DNA of 30,302 nucleotides from a virus. Location of the stretch: the IMG/VR virus record IMGVR_UViG_3300008107_006570, positions 1 to 30,302 of that record. One strand, given 5' to 3'. The notes under the pieces were generated by a model. The model had not been told where the DNA came from. It saw nothing but the letters and a program-made list of their open reading frames with translations, and made no database searches. The stretch's first letter is position 1, and every line of letters starts with the position of its first letter. Made by a program: the position numbers and the translations under genes. Shown here piece by piece: positions 1 to 7,902 of this stretch.

Positions 1-137
1 GATAGACACATAGTAACTTCTACTTTGTAATCTATACTTTTATCTCTAAATACAGAGTTTCTTTTTAGCATGTTTAAAGTTAGTGCTAAATCTTCTAACT
101 CCTGCGGCATCGCAAATATTGTTATAACTCCTTTCAT
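1..137 (-). CDS. Partial N-terminus of a probable glycosyltransferase-like protein
   Basis: Reading the minus strand from an ATG at 137-135 gives an open frame of 45 codons that runs off the left edge, so only the N-terminus is seen. It begins MKGVITIFAMPQELEDLALT. A hydrophobic first strand followed by an amphipathic helix with a TLNMLKRNS segment resembles the start of GT-A nucleotide-sugar transferases. The ATG overlaps the TAA of the upstream gene by one base (TAATG), so it is very likely translationally coupled within the sugar gene cluster. No catalytic motif is visible in this fragment, and the functional call comes mostly from neighbours. Confidence 0.55.
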   Translation of the reverse strand, partial: MKGVITIFAMPQELEDLALTLNMLKRNSVFRDKSIDYKVEVTMCL

Positions 138-865
138 TATCTTATAATTTGTCCATCAGCTTTATCTATTGTAGTTGGATGTTCAATAACATCAATACCA
201 CTATTAGTTAAATGCCATCTTAGTAAATATTCATTTCTTAATCCACTATCTTGTCCAGGCCAGCCACCTTGTAAAAACTGAATGTAATTCAAATCATAAT
301 TTAAATACCAATCAATTTTTTTATACAATTGTGAATATATCCCCATGTTAGTTTGGTTACCAATAGCAAATACATCGTAGTATCCTCTATGCTTAACCCT
401 TTCATCCGTTTTCCAATCCCAGACATGTACTTTACTCAAATCCAATGATTCCAAATCTAATAAAGAATCTTCATATTGTAAATCGAAACGGGTTCTAATT
501 ACAACATCATATTTTCTTTCAATTAAATCATACGCTTGATATAAAGAATACCACATCGATTTTGAATTCTGAAGTGGTTGCCTCCATAAAGGGTCAACTA
601 TTCCTTTATCATCAAATACTTTTGGAGATTCAATAGCAATAGCTTCAGCTTTATACATATTTTTAATCTCCGAAAGATAATTGTCAGAATATTCATATAC
701 ATCTTTTGGTCTATCTTTGAAAAATTGAGTTGCTTCAAATTTACCACCTGCCCAAGTATGTAGATAAACATCACAATCGTATCTATTTAAATACGATTTT
801 TTTAAATTATCATAACCTATTTGATAATTTCTCGGTTGACCCGAAACTAAAATTGCTACTTTCAT
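137..865 (-). CDS. Glycosyltransferase-like protein (SGQPR type)
   Basis: This 242-aa protein opens with a beta strand and the motif SGQPR (residues 8-12), followed by a DVYLHTW segment near residue 35. That pattern is known from GT-A-like sugar transferases of capsule and virus gene clusters. A central VIRTRFDL segment places an acidic residue where these enzymes carry their metal/nucleotide-sugar motif. There is no signal peptide or membrane segment, so it should act in the host cytoplasm. Its ATG overlaps the TGA of the GDPD-like gene (ATGA), and its stop overlaps the next start (TAATG). Donor and acceptor cannot be told from sequence. The family-level call is moderately secure. Confidence 0.6.
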   Translation of the reverse strand: MKVAILVSGQPRNYQIGYDNLKKSYLNRYDCDVYLHTWAGGKFEATQFFKDRPKDVYEYSDNYLSEIKNMYKAEAIAIESPKVFDDKGIVDPLWRQPLQNSKSMWYSLYQAYDLIERKYDVVIRTRFDLQYEDSLLDLESLDLSKVHVWDWKTDERVKHRGYYDVFAIGNQTNMGIYSQLYKKIDWYLNYDLNYIQFLQGGWPGQDSGLRNEYLLRWHLTNSGIDVIEHPTTIDKADGQIIR

Positions 866-1311
866 TTTTTATATTTTTCTATGAAATCTGAACAAACTCC
901 AGCTGCTTCCGATACATCATCATTATAGATTTCAGGCATAACAGCTATACTTCCATTTATTGGCTGTTTGCCAGGAAATGCCCATATCCAATTTTCTGAT
1001 GTTAGTGTTACAGTATCGTTTTCGTGCCAAAAATAATTAAATAGTTCCAACGAATAATCGATATCAGTAAGGTATAATAAAGCATCTATGTTTTTACAAT
1101 GAATCCATAAATTTGAACTTCTTTCTTTTAACCAATCCCATCCTATTGGGTATTGTGGGGTATCATGTCCTAAAAATAATTCACCATCTATACCCCAAAC
1201 ATCAATCTCTACATCATAACCTAAATCTAATGCAGTTTGTATATAATCTGGTCTATTTTCTGCTTCAGGTATTTTACCATTCACATTTCCTCTGTGCGAT
1301 ATTAGTATCAT
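862..1311 (-). CDS. Compact glycerophosphodiester phosphodiesterase-like protein
   Basis: The 149-aa protein carries the sequence signature of the GDPD/PI-PLC-like TIM-barrel family: HRG at residues 6-8, a PExEN segment at 15-19, E35-x-D37, the GHD motif at 48-50, and WIHCKN at 69-74 with a candidate lysine. These match the family's catalytic histidines and calcium-binding acidic residues. The length is well below the usual 230-300 residues of GDPD enzymes, but the ORF is clean and coupled to its neighbours at both ends, so it looks like a compact form rather than a fragment. In this cluster it may hydrolyse or remodel a glycerophosphate-type substituent on a polysaccharide. That role is inference. 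Confidence 0.6.
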   Translation of the reverse strand: MILISHRGNVNGKIPEAENRPDYIQTALDLGYDVEIDVWGIDGELFLGHDTPQYPIGWDWLKERSSNLWIHCKNIDALLYLTDIDYSLELFNYFWHENDTVTLTSENWIWAFPGKQPINGSIAVMPEIYNDDVSEAAGVCSDFIEKYKK

Positions 1312-1312
1312 A

Positions 1313-2182
1313 TTAATATTCCTCCCCTTCTACAACCTTTCTAGCATCTCCTCTTTCGTGGTTGTGGTTTTTTGATTTAATTGTGTGATACATATGAACT
1401 CCAAATGTACCAATTTCAGTTGAGCGATTTATTCCACCCTGATTAAACCCAACATTAAACAAATCATGTGCACCTCCCCAAGTTGCATTTGGGTTCAATG
1501 CTCTACTTGCTATTTGATGACAAATACTTAATACATCATTTGTGAATATGTGTAGATTATAATCATTTTGAATATTGTGAGATACAAATTTAATAGATGG
1601 GTGTGTATCTGCTTCACCATTTGATGAATATTCTTTATACGGGTCGGCTAATGAACCTGGGGTTATTGGATGATTTGTTCCACCTCTATAATAGGTTGCT
1701 AAAGGAGCTACTTCAAACTTATCCAACTTACACAATTCATCGATTTCTGATTGTGGAACTTTTGATTTAGCGTTGTATATTGGTAAACTCCATATAGAAT
1801 TTATATCAGTATGTTTGTTAAATACTTTGTTAAAGTTATGGGATACACAATAATCGGATTTTAATAATAATGTTTTGCCTGGCTTATTCAATCCATTTTC
1901 AACCAACATTCCCAATTGATTAATGATATCTTGTGTTAATGTTTTTTGACAATCTAATTCATCATATGGAAATACAGCCAAATTCTGAATATAGTTATTG
2001 ATATCCAATTCTTTAACTTTAGCTTCCAACCATTCATTACTAATGGTTTCGGAATGTGTGTTGTATAGGATAAACCAATCCCAAATTATACTTTCACTTT
2101 GGGTTTGTAACAAAGAACGTAAGCTATATTCAGCATGTTCTTTTGTTAAGGTTGTGTGTGTTGTAAATATACAATTATTCAT
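1313..2182 (-). CDS. Glycosyltransferase-like protein of unknown specificity
   Basis: This 289-aa protein begins with a short strand followed by TTHTTLTKEHAEYSLRSL, the kind of N-terminal strand-helix seen in GT-A transferases. A TLLLKSDYCVSHNF segment near residue 105 supplies a possible acidic nucleotide-sugar site. The C-terminal part contains GGTNHPITPG and GGAHDLFNVGFNQGG, glycine-rich loops I do not recognise. There is no signal peptide or transmembrane segment. It overlaps the upstream methyltransferase gene by 8 nt and ends 2 nt before the GDPD-like gene. The call is supported as much by position in the sugar cluster as by sequence, and an unrelated fold is possible. Confidence 0.45.
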   Translation of the reverse strand: MNNCIFTTHTTLTKEHAEYSLRSLLQTQSESIIWDWFILYNTHSETISNEWLEAKVKELDINNYIQNLAVFPYDELDCQKTLTQDIINQLGMLVENGLNKPGKTLLLKSDYCVSHNFNKVFNKHTDINSIWSLPIYNAKSKVPQSEIDELCKLDKFEVAPLATYYRGGTNHPITPGSLADPYKEYSSNGEADTHPSIKFVSHNIQNDYNLHIFTNDVLSICHQIASRALNPNATWGGAHDLFNVGFNQGGINRSTEIGTFGVHMYHTIKSKNHNHERGDARKVVEGEEY

Positions 2183-2786
2183 AATTTAAAAATTCATCGC
2201 TATTGATTAAATTAAGTATTTCTACTCTATTTGATTCTAAAAAATCATAATTTAAAATAGTTGGTATTTCTATTTTTAATTCTTTTCCTATTTGATTTGG
2301 CTTTATAACGCCCAATCCTTCATCATCATTTACTACAAATACTTTATATTTTAAATGTGAGTTATTTTTTCTAAATTTTACAATAGACTTCCAAACATCT
2401 CCATTCCAACCATACTCCCATATATCAAAATCAGCAGGTACTCTTTGTCTCATTTCTGATATTGGGTTACAATCGTGTAATATTATAACACCATCATCTT
2501 CTAAATGTTTAAGAGAATTTTCTATATCTTTATCAACTTGCTCCGTATGATGTAATCCATCTATAAAAATAACATCATACTTATACCCCAAAGTTGGTCC
2601 AATAGTTTCAAAAAAATCATCGGATGTTAAATGATAGACAGCTGGGCTATTTTCATCTGGGTCAACGGAATCTTTTATGATTGCATCAACACCACTATAA
2701 CTATGCCCTTTGTGAACTCCTATCTCCAAATATTTTTTAAATTCTTTTTTAGATAGGTAATGATTTATTAAGATTACTTTATTCAT
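2175..2786 (-). CDS. Class I SAM-dependent methyltransferase (Methyltransf_24-like)
   Basis: The 203-aa protein shows a Rossmann methyltransferase pattern: KKYLEIGVHKGHS (residues 18-30) is motif I with the glycine-rich SAM loop, YDVIFIDGLHHTEQV in the middle is the motif with an acidic/His pair typical of Methyltransf_24, and DDGVIILHDCNP follows as the post-motif strand. Such enzymes often methylate sugars or sugar-linked groups in surface polysaccharide loci, which fits the neighbours. It overlaps both flanking genes by 8 nt. There is no recognition domain that would suggest DNA methylation. The substrate is unknown. Confidence 0.7.
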   Translation of the reverse strand: MNKVILINHYLSKKEFKKYLEIGVHKGHSYSGVDAIIKDSVDPDENSPAVYHLTSDDFFETIGPTLGYKYDVIFIDGLHHTEQVDKDIENSLKHLEDDGVIILHDCNPISEMRQRVPADFDIWEYGWNGDVWKSIVKFRKNNSHLKYKVFVVNDDEGLGVIKPNQIGKELKIEIPTILNYDFLESNRVEILNLINSDEFLNYE

Positions 2787-3564
2787 TTAAATAAATTTTA
2801 GAAAAATATTCTTTTATAGAACCACTCATCTTTGGATTCAAATTATGTGGTTTACTATCTACAAAATGAAATATTTTTACGGTTGAAACATCTTCTAATT
2901 TTAATTCATTTACTGCATCTAAATCGAATAGTAAATAGTTATAATCCGAACTTAAATAAGTTACAAATATTTGATTAGAACCCACAAAATAATCCAAAGC
3001 AGGGGTATCACTGTTAAATCTTCTAGTCTGCTTTGATGCTTCTCTAAATAGAGAACTTATTTTTTCATTTACATACTGATGTGTATTTATTATTTGAAAT
3101 CCTGCATTTGCAGAATATTTATCAAACGGGTCATACCAATTGGGTGCTTCCGCAATCGATATTGCTAAATCGCTTTCTAATTCTAATAAATCAAAGTGTG
3201 AATTACACATCATATCACCATCACATTTTATAGCATAATCATATGATTCTTTTAAATATTCAGGTGCATCGCAATACCAATACATAGCATCGGGCCATCT
3301 ACCTTTTTGTCCGCTTTCAATATATTGAACATCCGAATATTGATTGTAGTTTTTCTTACAATCTCCTTTTACTAACTTAATGTTGTTATCATCGCAAAGC
3401 TTTTGAACTTCATCGATTCTTTCTTCATTTATATCTGTAAAATATACATAATCTAATTCTTCTTTGAAATACTTTTGAAAAGATTTCAACATTCTGATTG
3501 GTTCTTTGTTTTCGGATAAAATGTATTCCGAATTACCAGCGCAATATACTACCCACTTTCCCAT
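2779..3564 (-). CDS. GT8-like glycosyltransferase
   Basis: The 261-aa protein has an acidic DGD triplet (residues 115-117) inside AIKCDGDMMC, the position and context of the manganese-binding DxD motif of GT-A enzymes. A C-terminal KIFHFVDSKPH segment resembles the histidine-containing end of family 8 transferases. A FNSDTPALDYFV segment is similar to the conserved acceptor-side region of that family. No membrane anchor is seen. Its ATG at 3564 overlaps the TAA of the HAD-nucleotidyltransferase gene (TAATG), so the two are probably translated in fixed order. Sugar specificity is not readable. Confidence 0.6.
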   Translation of the reverse strand: MGKWVVYCAGNSEYILSENKEPIRMLKSFQKYFKEELDYVYFTDINEERIDEVQKLCDDNNIKLVKGDCKKNYNQYSDVQYIESGQKGRWPDAMYWYCDAPEYLKESYDYAIKCDGDMMCNSHFDLLELESDLAISIAEAPNWYDPFDKYSANAGFQIINTHQYVNEKISSLFREASKQTRRFNSDTPALDYFVGSNQIFVTYLSSDYNYLLFDLDAVNELKLEDVSTVKIFHFVDSKPHNLNPKMSGSIKEYFSKIYLNE

Positions 3565-4940
3565 TATTTTTTATAGTTTTCTAAGTAATATTTTAAATCT
3601 TCAGGCGTTCCCAACCCCCACATCTTTTCGATGTTGAATGTTTTGATTTTTTTACAATCACCAATTGCTTCGTTGAATACAGGACAAACATAGAATTCAT
3701 TATTTGTTCTGATATTTTTTTCAATCATTTGTTCAGCGTATTTAACATAATCTGAACCTTTAGCCCAATAGTAAACACCAACAGTTGCAATGTCTGAAAT
3801 CGGATTCTTCTCTGCTACTTCCGTTACATATCCATACTCATCCACTTTAGCGAATGACCATTTAGGATGTGTTGCTGTAAATGAAAGGATACCACCATCA
3901 ACTTTTTGTTCAATCATTTTATACATAAACTCATTACTATCCCACTCTACGAATTGGTCAGAGTTTGCCATAAGTAATGGTTCATCGTTGTTAATAAATT
4001 CCTTAGCCAACAATGTTGTACAAGCTGCTCCTTCAGTCATACCATCCACTTCTACAATTTTACAATTGGGAGTGATTAGATTTAATAGAGTATCCAAGTT
4101 AAACTTAGCTCTATGCTCTTTTTGTACTACATAGATGAAGTTAGCATCTATATTTAGATTATCTACTACAACCTGAATCATAGGTTTACCTTCCACATCA
4201 ATTAGTGGTTTTGGAAACGTATATCCTGCTGCTGCGAATCTACTTCCAGCGCCTGCCATTGGGATAAGAACGTTCATCTTACCACCTTGCCATTTTGGTG
4301 TACTCATAATTTTACTTTTTGTTTCGTCTAATTTACTAATAATTTTTGATAAAACCAAATCTTTTGGATTATCTACTCTTAATATACTTGCTCTACTTCT
4401 ACTTGCTGCCAATAAACCATGCGGGGAATCTTCTACAATTAGAGTTTCTTCCGGCAAACATCCCATCATACTCATAGCCTTCCAATACATCTCAGGATGT
4501 GGTTTAGAGTTCTTTACATCCTCATTAGAGATAATTAAATCCATATACTCAATAATCCCTATCTTTGCTAACATCACCAATACAGACCTTCTAATTGAGT
4601 TTGAAGCACATGCCAACTTATAACCCCTATCTCTTAATTCCTTAAATAATTCAATCTTATCTAAGTCGGGTTGTAATCCTGATATAGCTTCAATTGTTAA
4701 GTGTTGCTTTCTATTCCACACATGCTCATGTACATCTTTTGGTAATCCTTTGCTTTTAGTCAACATATCTAACTTTTGATTTGTTTTCAAACCATCATAT
4801 GTAGATAAGTGTTCAGCTTCTGATATAACGTACTTATTACTCTGTCCAATTTCCCAAAGAGCTTGGTTTAGGGTTTTAAAGTGTATTTCTTTTGCTTCTA
4901 CTAATACTCCATCTAAATCGAAGATAATTAATTTTGTCAT
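3564..4940 (-). CDS. Fusion of HAD phosphatase and sugar-phosphate nucleotidyltransferase
   Basis: Two enzymes are fused in one 458-aa chain. Residues 1 to about 205 form a HAD-superfamily phosphatase: FDLDGV with nucleophile D8 and acid D10, motif II ACASNS (110-115), a KPHPEM lysine motif (146-151) and the acidic VEDSPHG (169-175). After a short linker, residues 222-458 form a nucleotidyltransferase: PMAGAGSRF (227-235) binds the nucleotide and FPKPLI (242-247) is the family's lysine motif, with an NSDQ segment later. The likely job is to dephosphorylate a sugar bisphosphate and then charge the sugar 1-phosphate with a nucleotide, giving a donor for the adjacent transferases. The gene overlaps both neighbours by a few bases (ATGA upstream, TAATG downstream). 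Confidence 0.8.
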   Translation of the reverse strand: MTKLIIFDLDGVLVEAKEIHFKTLNQALWEIGQSNKYVISEAEHLSTYDGLKTNQKLDMLTKSKGLPKDVHEHVWNRKQHLTIEAISGLQPDLDKIELFKELRDRGYKLACASNSIRRSVLVMLAKIGIIEYMDLIISNEDVKNSKPHPEMYWKAMSMMGCLPEETLIVEDSPHGLLAASRSRASILRVDNPKDLVLSKIISKLDETKSKIMSTPKWQGGKMNVLIPMAGAGSRFAAAGYTFPKPLIDVEGKPMIQVVVDNLNIDANFIYVVQKEHRAKFNLDTLLNLITPNCKIVEVDGMTEGAACTTLLAKEFINNDEPLLMANSDQFVEWDSNEFMYKMIEQKVDGGILSFTATHPKWSFAKVDEYGYVTEVAEKNPISDIATVGVYYWAKGSDYVKYAEQMIEKNIRTNNEFYVCPVFNEAIGDCKKIKTFNIEKMWGLGTPEDLKYYLENYKK

Positions 4941-5578
4941 ATTCTATATTTTTCTTTTGGAAATGTTTCCATATAATGATTCACTTTACTATTGAATATT
5001 GAATATGGTTTCCAATTGTTACCTAATTGAATAAATTGCAATTCCGCATTGAATCTATTTCTTTTTACGTTTTCTAAATTTATTGTTTTTATATAATCAG
5101 CTTTTGCCCACCAAAAATTGCCAGAATAAAACTGACATAATGGAATTGAATCCAATAAACATCCAAATGTATTATATTTTGTTCTTTCAAATATAGCAAA
5201 AACATCATTAACTTTTTCAACATTGAAGTACATCATTAAATTTCTCCAATCTTCTATATTTTCATAATTCGAATCGTTTAGTTTGGATGCTCCCTTTGTG
5301 TGAAAGTAAAAAACGTAATCCGAATCATTAAATTTACTACTATCTGATTCTAATAACTCTAATGTAATGAATTCATGCCCTTCCGCTCTAACATCTCTTA
5401 TTTTGGTTTTATCTAATAGTGATAGAACTTTTTTTGTTGATATGTTTTTGCCTGCTATTGAAATCCCTATATTTAAATTATATTCAAAATTAAACTTACT
5501 TTTAAGTAATTCTATTTGCTCACTTACTATGGATTCTACCCCATCTATTACATATATGTGATAGTAAACGTGTACCAT
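4937..5578 (-). CDS. Glycosyltransferase-like protein
   Basis: The chosen start is the ATG at 5578, giving 213 aa beginning MVHVYYHIYVIDGVESI. It overlaps the TAA of the upstream GT2 gene as TAATG, like other pairs here, and begins right at the first core strand. A longer frame from 5644 would add 22 basic residues inside the upstream gene. Motifs include VFYFHTKGAS in the middle and SGNFWWAKADYI towards the C-terminus. These resemble small GT-A-like proteins of bacterial and viral polysaccharide loci, and YFHTKG is reminiscent of rhamnan-synthesis RgpF-like transferases. The family call is moderate; the donor is unknown. Confidence 0.5.
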   Translation of the reverse strand: MVHVYYHIYVIDGVESIVSEQIELLKSKFNFEYNLNIGISIAGKNISTKKVLSLLDKTKIRDVRAEGHEFITLELLESDSSKFNDSDYVFYFHTKGASKLNDSNYENIEDWRNLMMYFNVEKVNDVFAIFERTKYNTFGCLLDSIPLCQFYSGNFWWAKADYIKTINLENVKRNRFNAELQFIQLGNNWKPYSIFNSKVNHYMETFPKEKYRI

Positions 5579-6201
5579 TATAAAGTTTCGTAATAGTTGT
5601 TTTGCTTTTCTTGTCTTTGGATTGTTTTTGGATGTTTTATACAATACATCTCATCCGATGGAAACGCTGTATATGATTCAAACCCACCAATTCTTTCGTG
5701 TACTTTTCCAGCCCAACCAATAGTTTCTTTGTTTTTATAGATACGGGTCTGAACATCTGGAAAGTTAACCCATCCCTTTTCATCTACTCTCCATCCCCAT
5801 TTTTGAATATGCTCTTCTGTCAATCCTTCCACTGTGTTTATGCGTGGAACTACAATTAAATCTTTGTCTATATTATTCTCCAATATATCTTCCAAATTAA
5901 CAATAAGGTTTGGGTCTAAATACTCATCTGCATCCAATTGAAAAATCCACTCACCTTTACAATTTGAATTTAAAAAGTTTTTCCAATGAGCAAAATCGTT
6001 ATCGAATTCAGATTCAATTAGAGTAATATAATCTGCGTTTGCTTGAAGTTCCAAATACTCAACCATTTCGGTTGGTGCTTTGGGTGTATCTAAAAGAACT
6101 ACAATTTCTGAATTCTCTCCTTTGTAGTTTAATAATTGTGTAACTAATCTTATAATTTCTTCGTGTTCATTACAAGCCGTTATTGCGTAACTTAATTTCA
6201 T
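5578..6201 (-). CDS. Family 2 glycosyltransferase
   Basis: A short GT2 (GT-A fold) enzyme of 207 aa. The N-terminal SYAITACNEHEEI is the first nucleotide-binding strand and loop of the family. EIVVLLDTP is the second strand, and WIFQLDADEYLD supplies the DxD metal motif (D90, D92). WAGKVHERI near the C-terminus resembles the acceptor-side segment seen in TPR-glycosyltransferases of the SunS type, here without TPR repeats. The start at 6201 lies 32 nt inside the end of the epimerase gene, a long overlap for this window, but the core strand begins at residue 3, so a later start is unlikely. It is cytoplasmic, with no transmembrane segment. Confidence 0.75.
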   Translation of the reverse strand: MKLSYAITACNEHEEIIRLVTQLLNYKGENSEIVVLLDTPKAPTEMVEYLELQANADYITLIESEFDNDFAHWKNFLNSNCKGEWIFQLDADEYLDPNLIVNLEDILENNIDKDLIVVPRINTVEGLTEEHIQKWGWRVDEKGWVNFPDVQTRIYKNKETIGWAGKVHERIGGFESYTAFPSDEMYCIKHPKTIQRQEKQNNYYETL

Positions 6202-7033
6202 CTATATAACTTTTTAATTTATCGATTGGTTGCCATCCTAATCTTTCAACGGCATCATTATTTAATCTTAATGTTTTTCTATAATTTCCTTTTACATCAT
6301 CTACATACTTTCTATTTGGGTAATCCAACATATCTGCTAATTCATTCAATGAATAATTACAACCCGTTCCTAATTCCCAAGCATCTTCATGCTTTTCATC
6401 GCTTTCAGCTATTCGTATTAAACCATCAACGATATCATCAACGTGTGTAAAATCTCTACGTTGTTCACCATCTCCGTGAATTAAAATTGGTTCATTTTTA
6501 GATATAGCATATCTCCAAATTCCAATAACCGCTGCCATGTCAGAGCCAACCAATTCACCTGGTCCGTAAACATTGTAAAATCTAGCTATCTCACCATTAA
6601 ATTCATATACTTCTTTAAACATCTTAATCCATTCTTCTCCCATATGCTTTGTTAATGCGTATGGCGATAACATCGGATTGTGATGGCGAGATGATGAACC
6701 GGCATAAATTAATTTACATCCATTTTTATGTGCATATTCAACAACTTTCTTCGTTCCTTTTACATTACAACTGAACGTTAAGTTTGGATTTTTAAATGAT
6801 GGCTGTATTCTACTCAATGCTGCTAAGTGAAAGATGTAATCGTAGGATTTATCTTTAACATTATCCATAGCTCTGACATCTCCACCTAAAAAATTTACGA
6901 ATGGATGAATTTTAGCTTCTTTACCAATAGATAGATTATCAACAACATCTACCTCATATCCTCTTTTGAGTAATTCGGATGAGAGAGCATATCCAATAAA
7001 TCCTGCTCCACCTGTAACTAATACTTTTTTCAT
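6170..7033 (-). CDS. NAD-dependent nucleotide-sugar epimerase/dehydratase (extended SDR)
   Basis: The 287-aa protein is a clear extended short-chain dehydrogenase. TGGAGFIG (residues 7-14) is the NAD-binding GxxGxxG loop, DxVDNLS follows strand 2, HLAALS is the NAG-like motif, and the catalytic YxxxK is Y125/K129 in SPYALTK. RFYNVYGPGE and DFTHVDDIV are typical of UDP-glucose 4-epimerase and GDP/dTDP-sugar dehydratase relatives. It lacks the TGxDG-type extras that would settle on one reaction, so a UDP-hexose 4-epimerase-like role is only the most likely. It would convert the nucleotide sugars used by the surrounding transferases. The ATG overlaps the upstream stop at 7033. Confidence 0.8.
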   Translation of the reverse strand: MKKVLVTGGAGFIGYALSSELLKRGYEVDVVDNLSIGKEAKIHPFVNFLGGDVRAMDNVKDKSYDYIFHLAALSRIQPSFKNPNLTFSCNVKGTKKVVEYAHKNGCKLIYAGSSSRHHNPMLSPYALTKHMGEEWIKMFKEVYEFNGEIARFYNVYGPGELVGSDMAAVIGIWRYAISKNEPILIHGDGEQRRDFTHVDDIVDGLIRIAESDEKHEDAWELGTGCNYSLNELADMLDYPNRKYVDDVKGNYRKTLRLNNDAVERLGWQPIDKLKSYIDEIKLRNNGL

Positions 7034-7428
7034 TAATCTTCGTTGTGAGGTTTATTATTTGTATAACTCCAAGAACTACCACTTGGATATCCCGTTGCAG
7101 TCGATGTTACAAATTGTGGCGTTGCATATGTAATAGAACCTCCACCCGGTGTTGTTGTGATTACTGCCTGCGTAGTACCTGTTCCGAATGAACCCGAACT
7201 ACACGTTATCTTATATGGATTATATGGGTCTATATAGTGTGGGTGTTGCCACGTTGGAAATTGTTGTATGTTTGGAACTCCTATGCCCGGTCCAATTGGT
7301 GTACCAACTAAATCATTTACCTCTGCTAATTTATCTTTTAATGCATCCCATTGTTTTGGTGTGGGTGCGTATTCGTGGCAGGCTTCTACAAAGCCTTTAA
7401 GCCATATAACATATTCTTTTGAATTCAT
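7033..7428 (-). CDS. Hypothetical phage protein with conserved N-terminus and low-complexity tail
   Basis: I do not recognise a function. Residues 1-40 (starting MNSKEYVIWLKGFVEA, with TPKQWDALKDKL) form two helices of a type common in small proteins of T4-like phages. Residues 45-131 are rich in Gly, Pro, Thr and Ser, with strand-like TTTPGGGS and SYTNNKP patches, and look disordered or fibrous. There are two isolated cysteines and no membrane segment. It sits between the GT4/unknown pair and the epimerase gene, so it may be expressed with the sugar cluster, but nothing in the sequence ties it to sugars. Confidence 0.65.
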   Translation of the reverse strand: MNSKEYVIWLKGFVEACHEYAPTPKQWDALKDKLAEVNDLVGTPIGPGIGVPNIQQFPTWQHPHYIDPYNPYKITCSSGSFGTGTTQAVITTTPGGGSITYATPQFVTSTATGYPSGSSWSYTNNKPHNED

Positions 7429-7430
7429 AA

Positions 7431-7901
7431 CTATCTACCTTTTAATTGTGAACGTTTATCTATTCCGGTAACATTCATATTCTTAGGAGTTATTTCATTA
7501 ACATCCATAGTCAATTCCACTACCTTTTGTAATCCGCTTATTTTATATGTTCTATAAGCATCATTTGTTATAATTGGTACTTTAGCAACAACAGTTTCAT
7601 AAAACTTTTTAGCTCCGCCTCTCATTTGTAATTTTTCAGTTTCTTCATTTACAAATTTACCAAAAAACTTTTTAATCAAATTTGGGTTTACATTAGATAC
7701 TTTTACACAATGTACTATATCTTTTCCTTGTGATACAAATAAAGTATATATGATAGGTGCAGTTGTTTCTGTAAATCTTCCAGTTGTACCATCAACATAA
7801 TCGTATTCTTTTATAAGATAAAATCTACCCCTAGTCATTTTGTTAGGAGCTACTATATTTTTATCATCAATGGATTTACGATATATTGGATTGTAATTCA
7901 T
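7431..7901 (-). CDS. Hypothetical protein
   Basis: The 156-aa protein starts MNYNPIYRKSIDDKNIVAPN and is predicted mixed alpha/beta, with basic patches. Recognisable features are few: RGRFYLIKEYDYVDG near residue 25, a central QMRGGAKKF turn and a basic tail ending KRSQLKGR. It has no signal peptide, transmembrane segment or cysteine motif. The frame is clean and spacing is tight on both sides (1 nt and 2 nt), which supports a real gene. I cannot assign a family. A role linked to the two GT4 enzymes encoded just upstream is only positional inference. Confidence 0.6.
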   Translation of the reverse strand: MNYNPIYRKSIDDKNIVAPNKMTRGRFYLIKEYDYVDGTTGRFTETTAPIIYTLFVSQGKDIVHCVKVSNVNPNLIKKFFGKFVNEETEKLQMRGGAKKFYETVVAKVPIITNDAYRTYKISGLQKVVELTMDVNEITPKNMNVTGIDKRSQLKGR

Positions 7902-7902
7902 A

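Noticed and set aside
2175-2786. Methyltransferase as a DNA methylase of the modification system
   Set aside because: It has the Methyltransf_24-type pattern, lacks the DPPY/NPPY or PC motifs of DNA methylases, and lies in the sugar cluster far from the Mom-like genes.
3790-4134. Plus-strand frame of 114 codons
   Set aside because: It is antisense to the conserved nucleotidyltransferase domain and has no plausible promoter or start context.
5579-5644. 22-residue extension of the glycosyltransferase-like gene at 4937
   Set aside because: The extension is read from inside the upstream GT2 gene and is very basic. The ATG at 5578 makes the usual TAATG overlap and begins at the first core strand.
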